The position numbers and the translations under genes are program-made. Shown in pieces: positions 1-6,652 of a stretch of 13,059 nucleotides of DNA. The notes under the pieces are model-generated. The model saw only the letters and a list, made by a program, of their open reading frames with translations. It made no database searches and was not told where the DNA came from. The stretch comes from Teretinema sp964641135 (GTDB lineage Bacteria > Spirochaetota > Spirochaetia > Treponematales > Treponemataceae): positions 1 to 13,059 of the forward strand of contig CAZXJV010000081.1 in assembly GCA_964641135.1 (NCBI GenBank). Reading direction: 5' to 3'. Positions within the stretch are counted from its first letter, which is position 1. Each line of letters begins with the position of its first letter.

Positions 1-1057
1 GGTTGGTAGCTGCCAGTAAAATCAGGCCGGTAGCTCCGTCAAAACCATCCATTTCAACCAGAAGCTGATTCAACGTCTGTTCTCTCTCATCATTTGAGCT
101 GAGGGTATTTACCCGGGACTTACCGATGGCATCAAGCTCGTCAATAAACACGATACAGGGAGCCTTTTCGCGGGCCTGCTTGAACAGATCCCTTACACGG
201 GATGCACCAACACCTACAAACATTTCAACAAAATCCGATCCGCTGATACGGAAAAAAGGCACCCCTGCTTCGCCTGCTACAGCTCTGGCCAGAAGAGTTT
301 TACCCGTACCCGGGGGACCCACCAGCAATACACCCTTCGGAATCTTGCCGCCAATATCTGTATATTTTTGGGGGAATTTAAGAAAATCTACAACTTCTAC
401 CAGTTCTTCTTTGGCTTCGTCTACTCCGGCTACATCGGTAAAACGAGTTGTAACTTTTCCCTCTTCAACCGCAGCTGATTTTGCCTGCCCGGCAGAAAAA
501 AGGCTGCCACCAAGGCCGCCGCCCATTCCGCCGCCCATGCGCCGCATCAGAAAACGCCACATCAGGAAAAAAATCGCAAACGGCAAAATCCACTGAAAAA
601 TAAAATCCAGCAGGGGATTACGCTCGTTAGCCTGTACAGAATAAGTCACATTCTTTTCATTTAACAGCGAAACAAAGTCTTCCGTTAACAATCCTACAGT
701 CCGGATAGCTGCTGTCCCGCGGGCTGCAAGAGCGGGTATGCGGGTATCACGTAGAACCTGATCCTGTTGGGACCGTGAATATCCCGAAAAATAGGTTGAA
801 CCAATAACAACACGTACAATTTCACCTGAAGCAATCCTGTCACGGAATTCAGAAAATGGAACAAGAGTATCGGTCCGGGTCAACAAATTAAAATTGAAGA
901 AGATAATCAGGGCAAAAAAACCGCTGACAATCAGCCATACAGGAATACCCTTGAACGGAGGCTTTCCTCCGGGAGCATTTTTCCCGTTACCGGGTCCGAA
1001 TTTGAAAAAATCAAAGGGATCATCCGGTTTTTTCCGGTTGTTGTCATTATCACTCAT
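1..1057 (-). CDS. ftsH: ATP-dependent zinc metalloprotease FtsH, N-terminal part (cut by window edge)
   Basis: FtsH is a hexameric inner-membrane AAA+ protease that extracts and degrades membrane and short-lived cytosolic proteins. About 352 codons are visible. The order is a charged, Gly/Pro-rich cytoplasmic tail (residues 1-37), TM1 (about 38-59), an extracytoplasmic segment, TM2 (about 150-170) and a Gly/Met-rich linker. The AAA domain follows with Walker A GPPGTGKT (247-254), Walker B with D306/E307 (FIDELDA) and the family signature DEREQTLNQLLVEMDGFDG. The SRH arginines and the HExxH zinc site lie beyond position 1. Walker A is at about 190 in E. coli FtsH, so this N-terminus is roughly 55 residues longer. 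ATG at 1057 is chosen because AGAAGGTGG lies just upstream; an in-frame TTG at 1066 is a less likely alternative. The gene is divergent from fliS. Confidence 0.96.
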   Translation of the reverse strand, partial: MSDNDNNRKKPDDPFDFFKFGPGNGKNAPGGKPPFKGIPVWLIVSGFFALIIFFNFNLLTRTDTLVPFSEFRDRIASGEIVRVVIGSTYFSGYSRSQQDQVLRDTRIPALAARGTAAIRTVGLLTEDFVSLLNEKNVTYSVQANERNPLLDFIFQWILPFAIFFLMWRFLMRRMGGGMGGGLGGSLFSAGQAKSAAVEEGKVTTRFTDVAGVDEAKEELVEVVDFLKFPQKYTDIGGKIPKGVLLVGPPGTGKTLLARAVAGEAGVPFFRISGSDFVEMFVGVGASRVRDLFKQAREKAPCIVFIDELDAIGKSRVNTLSSNDEREQTLNQLLVEMDGFDGATGLILLAATN

Positions 1058-1080
1058 TCTGTACAAACCACCTTCTCTTA

Positions 1081-1109
1081 ATAATACGTAAAAAGAACCG
1101 TCTGGTCGA
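1081..1109 (-). promoter_or_regulatory. Possible sigma-70 promoter for ftsH
   Basis: On the minus strand TCGACC (1109-1104, 4/6 to TTGACA) and TATTAT (1086-1081, 5/6 to TATAAT) are separated by 17 bases. The predicted start near 1074 would leave only a very short leader that still holds AAGGTGG before the ATG. The weak -35 and the tight leader keep confidence low, but no better candidate is visible in the divergent gap. Confidence 0.3.
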
Positions 1110-1153
1110 GCAAAACAACTGACCTTTTACTGGCTTTTTTTGCATTTTTCTTC

Positions 1154-1180
1154 TAAAGTAGTGATGTACGCGTCCGATAC
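1154..1180 (+). promoter_or_regulatory. Sigma-28 (FliA/WhiG-type) flagellar promoter upstream of fliS
   Basis: TAAAGTAG (1154-1161), 11 bases, then TCCGATAC (1173-1180). The classical sigma-28 consensus is TAAAGTTT-N11-GCCGATAA, so each half matches 6 of 8 with exact spacing. The predicted start near 1187 leaves a leader of about 50 nt before the GTG of fliS. The downstream genes are flagellar chaperones, which is the expected class of target. Confidence 0.72.
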
Positions 1181-1237
1181 TGCTAACAGGGGTATATTCC
1201 AATCCCGTCAAGGCAAAGGTAACGAAGGGGGGAAACG

Positions 1238-1678
1238 GTGAGTTATAATCAAGCACTCAGTGCGTACCGGGAGACGAGGGTCAAGACCGCCAGTCAGGGG
1301 TCGCTGATCGTGATGCTGTATGATGAAGCAATCAAACAGCTCAGAACAGCTGTTGCGTATATCGAAAATGATTGCAAAAAGAACCCGGCATTAATAGAAA
1401 AAATAAATGATTGCGTATTGAAGGCACAGGAAGTTATCACTGAACTCATGGCATCCCTGGACATGGAAGCAGGAGGCGAGATATCACGCAATCTGTTAGC
1501 CTTGTACAGTTATTTTAATCAGGAGCTGCTGGCCGGAAACGTCAACAAAGACGGTACAAAACTGGCCTTTGTATGCGATATGATGGACCAGTTGCGAATG
1601 GCCTGGGCTGAAGCAGCAAATTCACAGGCTGCACCCCGCAGCACCGCAGCCCCTGCCGGCGTTAACATAGCTGGTTAA
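1238..1678 (+). CDS. fliS: Flagellar export chaperone FliS
   Basis: FliS binds the C-terminus of flagellin in the cytoplasm, stops it polymerising early and hands it to the flagellar type III export gate. The 146-residue product is slightly longer than the usual 125-135 because of an Ala/Pro-rich tail (about 128-146). It begins with the family-typical SYNQALSAYRETRVKTAS, followed by the LIVMLYDEAIKQLRTA helix and a four-helix-bundle pattern. The C-terminal helix carries the LLAGNVNKD and LRMAWAEA region. The start is GTG at 1238, supported by AAGGGGGG (1225-1232) five bases upstream. A sigma-28-like promoter lies about 57 bases before the start. The next gene, a FlgN-type chaperone, follows after 11 bases, so the two are co-transcribed. 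In spirochaetes the filaments served are periplasmic. Confidence 0.93.
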   Translation: MSYNQALSAYRETRVKTASQGSLIVMLYDEAIKQLRTAVAYIENDCKKNPALIEKINDCVLKAQEVITELMASLDMEAGGEISRNLLALYSYFNQELLAGNVNKDGTKLAFVCDMMDQLRMAWAEAANSQAAPRSTAAPAGVNIAG

Positions 1679-1689
1679 GGATACAAACA

Positions 1690-2166
1690 ATGGCAGCTCC
1701 GGACTTGACAGCCGAACAGATAGAAGAACGCAAGGCTGTATTACGCCGCTTCAGAGCCCTTCTGGAACAACAGCGTGATAAATTCCGGGAGTATCTGCAG
1801 GTGCTCAACAGCCAGGCAGACATGATCGAACAGGATAATGTCGATGCACTGGTTGCACACACCGAGATGGAACAAAGCATCATCACCGAGCTGTATACCA
1901 TACAAAAGGTCATTAACCCGCTTGAGGATATGTACCGCACTGTCCATCCGGAAACACCGGAAAGCGATATTCCGCACCTGCAATCCGATCTCGCCACCCT
2001 TCGCACTCAAGTACTCGCTAAAAACGAAGAAAACAGGGAACTCCTGAAGTCCCGTATGCAGCAGCTCCGTCAGAAGATTACTACCGCCCGCACCGGTTAC
2101 GGATCAACCCGGGGCATATACGCATCCGACGCTCAAAGCGCCAGCATGATTGATATCCGCCACTGA
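1690..2166 (+). CDS. FlgN-family flagellar chaperone-like coiled-coil protein
   Basis: This 158-residue, almost wholly helical protein has long charged heptads: LLEQQRDKFREYLQVL, then AHTEMEQSIITELYTIQKV, then LATLRTQVLAKNEENRELLKSRMQQLRQKI. This pattern, the size and the position directly after fliS fit the FlgN family, whose members hold the hook-filament junction proteins FlgK and FlgL for export. The Ser/Ala-rich C-terminal tail (about 135-158, ending SMIDIRH) is probably flexible and may be the client- or gate-binding end, as in other flagellar chaperones. AAGGA (1677-1681) overlaps the fliS stop and sits 8 bases before the ATG, so translation is probably coupled. The family call rests on pattern and context, not on a catalytic motif; a FliT-like chaperone is the alternative. 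Confidence 0.72.
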   Translation: MAAPDLTAEQIEERKAVLRRFRALLEQQRDKFREYLQVLNSQADMIEQDNVDALVAHTEMEQSIITELYTIQKVINPLEDMYRTVHPETPESDIPHLQSDLATLRTQVLAKNEENRELLKSRMQQLRQKITTARTGYGSTRGIYASDAQSASMIDIRH

Positions 2167-2181
2167 TCAGTGCACCAAGAC

Positions 2182-2205
2182 GCCCCGGTATGCTATACTG
2201 GCGGC
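2182..2205 (+). other. Hairpin abutting the polA start codon
   Basis: In read-through RNA from the fliS unit, bases 2182-2191 can pair with 2195-2205, leaving C2202 bulged, one G-U pair (2187/2199) and a GCT loop (2192-2194). That gives ten pairs ending on the base directly before the ATG. It has no T-tract, so it is not an intrinsic terminator. It could limit initiation on polA from flagellar read-through transcripts. Confidence 0.45.
2191..2199 (+). promoter_or_regulatory. Extended -10 promoter of polA, predicting a leaderless mRNA
   Basis: TGCTATACT is an extended -10 element: TG, one base, then TATACT (5/6 to TATAAT). With the hexamer at -12 to -7, position +1 falls on A2206, the first base of the polA ATG. 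The best -35 at 17-base spacing is TGCACC (2171-2176, 3/6), which is weak but tolerable for an extended -10 promoter. The discriminator GGCGGC is GC-rich. There is no proper Shine-Dalgarno sequence before the ATG, which agrees with leaderless initiation. Confidence 0.5.
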
Positions 2206-5031
2206 ATGAAAGAAACCCTGTATATCCTTGATGCCTATGGTTTAATCTATCGTTCCTACTTTGCATTTATCAGCAGGCCCCTGACCAACCCGGCCGGTGA
2301 AAACGTATCAGCCCTGTACGGCTTTTTTCGTACCCTGCACGCTCTGTTCAAAGAATACAATCCGAACCTTTTTATCCTTGCATTTGACTCACGAACCCCC
2401 ACCTTTCGCCATGAACTCTACCCCGAATACAAGGCTAACCGCCAAAAAACTCCGGAAGACCTGCATGCACAGATACCTCTTATAGAAGAAATTCTGACAG
2501 CCCTTGGTCTTTCTCTGGTCCGTCAGGACGGGTTTGAAGCTGATGACATAATCGCCACAGCAGCCGAACGGTGCCGAAGCGAGGGCCGTCCCTGTCGCAT
2601 TATCTCATCTGATAAAGACCTTATGCAGCTGGTCGGCGGACCGGTCAGTATCCTGCGCCCCGGAAAGACAGGAGGATGGGACGCACTCGGTGAAACAGAA
2701 GTCCGCGCCGAATGGGGTGTCTCACCCAGGGGTATGCTTGACCTTCTTGCATTGACCGGAGACGCTTCGGATAATATCCCCGGGGTTAAGGGAGTGGGAG
2801 AAAAAACAGCCGTAAAGCTTCTTCAAACATGGGGCACACTGGAAGGCATCTATGAGAATGCAGACAGTATTACAGGCGCAATGGGTGAAAAAATCCGCGC
2901 CGGCAAGGACATGGCCTGGTTCTCACGCAAGCTGATCGCACTGTGTCCTGATGTTCCGATGGACACAGTGCTTGAAAACTACTCATGCCGCAGTCTCGAC
3001 ACCGCAGCAGCTGCCCGGCTGTTAAGTCTGCATGGACTGCCGTCAATCGCTAAACTCTATAACCCGGATTCCGCGGGCACCGACAGTACCCGGGAAGCGG
3101 GACCCGGATCGGTCAGTCCCGAAAAACAGGCAAGCACATCCCGCCGCAACAATGGAGCAGCAGTTTTTGACGGCATTCCCCCTCTTGGCCAGCGTACGGA
3201 TGAAACCGGAACTAGCGCCCTCAGCGGCAAATACCGCATGATAACAAGTGCAGAAGAACTTGCAACCATAGTCTCCGAAGCGCTCACACTTAAACGTGCC
3301 GCCTTTGACTGCGAAACAACCAGTCTTGATCCGCGCACGACCGCTCTGTGCGGATTTTCCATCTCCACACATACCGGCACTGCAGTCTACGTACCCCTGC
3401 GCGCACCTGTTCCTGAACTGGGAGAAGCTGCTCCAGTTCTGATGCCGGAGCAACAAGCCCTCAACCTGATAAAACCCCTTTTTACCACCCCGGATTTTAT
3501 GATAATCTGGCACAACGGTAAATTCGATTATCAGGTACTGCGCTCCCATGGAGTATTTGAACAGCTTGAGTGCCGAATCTTCGACACCATGATTGGGGCA
3601 TGGTTGCTTGATCCTGACTGGCAGTCTTTTTCGCTGGATTCTTTGGGCCAAAGCCAGCTGGGTTTGAAAGGGATTGGCTACAGCGATATTGTCGGGAAAA
3701 ACCAGACCTTTGCAGACGTACCTTTGGAAAAGGCAGCTGTCTATGCCGCCGAGGATGCCGATCTTACCTTGCGTCTATACGAATATCTTGAACCGCGGCT
3801 TGCAGAACAAAACCTTACAGCCCTTTTTAGAACCATGGAAATGCCGGTGTTACCCATCCTTGCAGATATGGAACTGACCGGAATTCACATAAACAGACAG
3901 GCTCTTGGAACTCTTGCTGTTGAACTCGGTGCACGGATCACCGAAAAGGAGCAGGAGATATTTGATACGGTCGGACATTCCTTCAACATCGCCTCGCCCA
4001 AACAGCTTCAGGAGGTCCTGTTCGTTGAACGGAAACTGTCAACCGGCAAAAAAACCAAAACAGGTTTTTCTACAGACTCTTCGGTTCTTGAAGACCTTGC
4101 TTCAGAAGACACAGTTCCAGGATTGATTCTGGACTATCGAGCATTGGCCAAGCTCAAATCAACATACGTAGATACACTTCCGGCGATGGCTGATTCAGCC
4201 AACCGCATCCATACCTCATTTGTTCAAACCGGGACCGCCACCGGCAGACTTTCAAGCCGTGATCCCAACCTGCAAAATATTCCTGTACGCGACGATAACG
4301 GCCGCAGAATTCGTTCAGCCTTTACAGCACCCGAAGGATCACTTCTTGTTTCTGCTGACTACGCACAGATAGAGCTGGTAATATTAGCCCACCTGTCAGG
4401 AGATCCTGCACTCCGTGAATCATTCACGAGCGGTGAAGATGTACATCGTAAAACCGCAAGCCTGATTTTCAATGTCGGTCCCGAAATGGTGAATGCGGAT
4501 ATGCGCAGAGTTGCAAAAACCATAAACTTCGGCGTCATGTACGGCATGAGTCCCTTCCGTCTGGCAAATGAACTGCGTATTCCCCGCGGACAGGCTGCAT
4601 CGTTTATAAACACCTACTTTGAAACCTATGCCGGTGTAGCGTCTTTTATGGAAGAAACAAAAGAGCATGCCCGCAGCAGGGGCTATGTTCAGACCCTTAT
4701 GGGACGGAAACGATACATCAGGGGCATTAACAGCTCCAACCGCAACGAACGGGACGGAGCGGAGCGAATTGCCATCAATACACCGATACAGGGTTCTGCT
4801 GCAGATATCGTCAAAATGGCAATGATTCGGGTTGAAAAAAGGATACACAAAGAAGAACCCCACAGCCGACTACTGCTCCAGGTACATGATGAGCTAATCC
4901 TTGAATCCCCCCTGGATGCAGCTGACCGTGTGGCAGCCCTTGTCCGTGAAGAAATGGAGGCTACCGTTTCCCTCGCGGTTCCATTACGGGTCAGTGTTGA
5001 GACCGGACGATCATGGGGAGACTTTCACTGA
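2206..5031 (+). CDS. polA: DNA polymerase I with active 5'-3' and 3'-5' exonuclease motifs
   Basis: PolA removes RNA primers, fills Okazaki gaps and repairs DNA. The 941-residue product has all three modules. Residues 1 to about 280 are the 5' nuclease (FDSRTPTFRHELYPEYKANR, GFEADDIIAT, SSDKDLMQLV and the helix-hairpin-helix GDASDNIPGVKGVGEKTA). A Ser/Gly-rich linker spans about 290-345. The proofreading domain has ExoI D368/E370, ExoII D441 and ExoIII Y513/D517, all present. The polymerase has TATGRLSSRDPNLQNIP, motif A D718, the O-helix with K771 and F775, and motif C D895/E896. The position after IEL in motif A is Val instead of the usual Arg. ATG 2206 is preferred over an in-frame GTG at 2170, which adds 12 residues unlike the family and has no ribosome site. 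The stop overlaps coaE. Confidence 0.98.
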   Translation: MKETLYILDAYGLIYRSYFAFISRPLTNPAGENVSALYGFFRTLHALFKEYNPNLFILAFDSRTPTFRHELYPEYKANRQKTPEDLHAQIPLIEEILTALGLSLVRQDGFEADDIIATAAERCRSEGRPCRIISSDKDLMQLVGGPVSILRPGKTGGWDALGETEVRAEWGVSPRGMLDLLALTGDASDNIPGVKGVGEKTAVKLLQTWGTLEGIYENADSITGAMGEKIRAGKDMAWFSRKLIALCPDVPMDTVLENYSCRSLDTAAAARLLSLHGLPSIAKLYNPDSAGTDSTREAGPGSVSPEKQASTSRRNNGAAVFDGIPPLGQRTDETGTSALSGKYRMITSAEELATIVSEALTLKRAAFDCETTSLDPRTTALCGFSISTHTGTAVYVPLRAPVPELGEAAPVLMPEQQALNLIKPLFTTPDFMIIWHNGKFDYQVLRSHGVFEQLECRIFDTMIGAWLLDPDWQSFSLDSLGQSQLGLKGIGYSDIVGKNQTFADVPLEKAAVYAAEDADLTLRLYEYLEPRLAEQNLTALFRTMEMPVLPILADMELTGIHINRQALGTLAVELGARITEKEQEIFDTVGHSFNIASPKQLQEVLFVERKLSTGKKTKTGFSTDSSVLEDLASEDTVPGLILDYRALAKLKSTYVDTLPAMADSANRIHTSFVQTGTATGRLSSRDPNLQNIPVRDDNGRRIRSAFTAPEGSLLVSADYAQIELVILAHLSGDPALRESFTSGEDVHRKTASLIFNVGPEMVNADMRRVAKTINFGVMYGMSPFRLANELRIPRGQAASFINTYFETYAGVASFMEETKEHARSRGYVQTLMGRKRYIRGINSSNRNERDGAERIAINTPIQGSAADIVKMAMIRVEKRIHKEEPHSRLLLQVHDELILESPLDAADRVAALVREEMEATVSLAVPLRVSVETGRSWGDFH

Positions 5032-5639
5032 TGTCTGTAATAATCGGGCTAGCCGGACCGATGTGTGCCGGAAAAAACGCAGCGGCAGCCCTGCTGGAAA
5101 AAAAAGGCTTTTTTATAATCGATGCAGATACTGTTGCCCATGGGGTACTGAAAGACCTGACACCGCAGATCATTGATGAATTTAAATCAGAAGCTGCGGA
5201 AAAAGGCATAGAATTACTACGTCGGGACGGTTTTTTGAACCGGCGGTCCCTGGGCCGTTTGGTTTTTTCTGATCCGGCTCTGCTGAAGCGCCATGAGAAT
5301 CTTGTATACCCGGCTGTGGACTGTGCTCTTGAATCCCTCATCAAAAACAACACTGGCCGAAACATTGTTATCAATGCCCCGGTTCTCCACAAGTCAACCA
5401 TGCTGCAGTACTGCAAACTGGTTATCTATGTTGACGCCCCGCTAATAATCCGCTTCCTTCGTACCGTACGCAGAGATCGGCTTCCTTTTTGTCAAATAAT
5501 TGCCCGTTTTAAAGCTCAGAAGTCATTCTTTTCTCAATATGCAAAAAAAAATGTCGATATTGTGAGAGTGGAGAATACCGGATCACTCCGGTCGCTCGGG
5601 CAAAAGCTCGATACAGTCCTCTCCGCCAAAGGATACTGA
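5031..5639 (+). CDS. coaE: Dephospho-CoA kinase with an unusual P-loop
   Basis: CoaE phosphorylates the ribose 3'-OH of dephospho-CoA, the last step of coenzyme A synthesis. At 202 residues it has normal family length. It opens with IIGLAG and P-loop GPMCAGKN (9-16), then FFIIDADTVAHGVL with the family DAD motif at 31-33. The LVFSDPALLKRHENLVYPAV segment matches the usual (F/L)-DP-xxR-xxLExI-HP block. VINAPVLHKS and VIYVDAP stand where VPLLFE and VxxAP normally occur, followed by the RxxxRD lid. Odd point: N16 replaces the Ser/Thr that normally follows GK and helps hold magnesium. The start is the ATG in the TGATG overlap with the polA stop; GGGGAG (5015-5020) is 10 bases upstream. An in-frame ATG at 5013 inside polA is less likely. 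Translation is probably coupled to polA. Confidence 0.9.
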   Translation: MSVIIGLAGPMCAGKNAAAALLEKKGFFIIDADTVAHGVLKDLTPQIIDEFKSEAAEKGIELLRRDGFLNRRSLGRLVFSDPALLKRHENLVYPAVDCALESLIKNNTGRNIVINAPVLHKSTMLQYCKLVIYVDAPLIIRFLRTVRRDRLPFCQIIARFKAQKSFFSQYAKKNVDIVRVENTGSLRSLGQKLDTVLSAKGY

Positions 5640-5650
5640 GGCGTTACGGT

Positions 5651-6562
5651 ATGGAAAAGAATAAAACACTCTGGATAGTGGTAGCGGTAGGAGTTTTTCT
5701 TCTCATAATCAGCGGTACGGCCTGGATACTGTACGGACCTGAACGCGGATCAACCCCACAGCTGCAAAACACCCTGGCTGTCCGCGGAACATCCAATCAA
5801 AACACTGCTGTTTCTCAAACTACGGACATCCAGTCATCACAATTGAATACTGCACCGGATACACAGTCCGACAGAACAGCTGAGGGTACAACAATACAGG
5901 GCCGAGCATACGGCCTTGACAGCTCGGTTGTCATAGACGGCCCCCCTCCCCGCGGCGATATCAATCTCACAATTGTAACTGGTCAAAACAATACTAATTG
6001 GGGAACCCTTGATGTTAGCGGTCTGACACGAAGCACAGGAACACCGGCTGAATCTGCAGGTTCTGCGCTTTCGTCCGCACAAACCAGTGCCGGCCACACT
6101 GACGACACGACCCGGTCGTCCACGCTCGCTCAGAGAACACCCGGCGTACAAAGCACGGCAAGTACAAACCAGACGGCGGTAAAACCGGTACAAACTACCC
6201 GACCGGCAGCAAACAGCACAGGTACTCACGACACAGATACAACAAGGACAAATCCTCCATCCGGAACACGAAGCGCCAGCACCGCCCCGACACGCACTCC
6301 TGCCACAACGACGGTGACTGAATACTGGATTCAGACCGGTGCATTCACAAGCAAGCTCAATGCGGAACGTTCACGTGATGAGTTATCAAACAGATATCTG
6401 AGCGCTGAAATTTTTACACGTGATATATCAGGAACGACCTCTTACCGTGTCCGGGTTGGTCCTTATTCCAATAAAACAGAGGCAGAATACTGGCTTACCA
6501 GAATCCGTGAAATACCTGCCTTCTCCGGAAGCTATGTATCCGAGGTAAAGACCAGAAAGTAA
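5651..6562 (+). CDS. Membrane-anchored SPOR-domain protein
   Basis: The 303-residue product has a short cytoplasmic N-terminus (MEKNKT), one membrane helix (about 7-28) and no cleavage site, so it should be a bitopic inner-membrane protein facing the periplasm. Residues about 29-222 are a Thr/Ser/Gln/Ala-rich linker with little predicted fold, probably spanning towards the wall. Residues 223-303 are a SPOR domain: YWIQTGAF, then NAERSRDELSNRY, then SYRVRVGPYSNKTEAEYWLTRI. SPOR domains bind peptidoglycan stripped of stem peptides and gather at the division septum in bacteria such as E. coli (FtsN, DamX). A role in division or wall remodelling is an inference. The gene follows coaE by 11 bases with only a weak ribosome site (TGAGGCG at 5637-5643) and is the last clear member of the polA unit. 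Confidence 0.85.
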   Translation: MEKNKTLWIVVAVGVFLLIISGTAWILYGPERGSTPQLQNTLAVRGTSNQNTAVSQTTDIQSSQLNTAPDTQSDRTAEGTTIQGRAYGLDSSVVIDGPPPRGDINLTIVTGQNNTNWGTLDVSGLTRSTGTPAESAGSALSSAQTSAGHTDDTTRSSTLAQRTPGVQSTASTNQTAVKPVQTTRPAANSTGTHDTDTTRTNPPSGTRSASTAPTRTPATTTVTEYWIQTGAFTSKLNAERSRDELSNRYLSAEIFTRDISGTTSYRVRVGPYSNKTEAEYWLTRIREIPAFSGSYVSEVKTRK

Positions 6563-6652
6563 CAGCCCGGAATACCCCTGGAACGATACATGTAAGCCAT
6601 TTTTACCGGCCGGTATCAGCCAAAACCTGCAGCTTGCCACTACCCGGATGGT

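Noticed and set aside
126..596. 156-codon plus-strand frame, Ser/Thr/Pro-rich
   Set aside because: It is antisense to the AAA domain of ftsH, whose frame on the other strand is unmistakable.
2170..2205. Upstream GTG start extending polA by 12 residues
   Set aside because: The extra residues are unlike any PolA N-terminus, there is no Shine-Dalgarno sequence, and the promoter lies within them.
3043..3651. 202-codon minus-strand frame
   Set aside because: It lies wholly opposite polA, has no family features and no ribosome site; it is a shadow of codon bias in polA.
5013..5030. Earlier ATG for coaE inside polA
   Set aside because: The TGATG overlap with ATG 5031 is a typical coupled start with GGGGAG upstream; the extra six residues do not fit the family.
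5113..5120. TATAAT-like hexamer inside coaE
   Set aside because: It is part of an AT-rich coding stretch (FFIID) with no -35 match and no gene start suitably placed downstream.
6604..6615. 12-bp palindrome TACCGGCCGGTA between the SPOR gene and the exported-protein gene
   Set aside because: It is perfect but short, with no promoter element beside it; not enough to call an operator.
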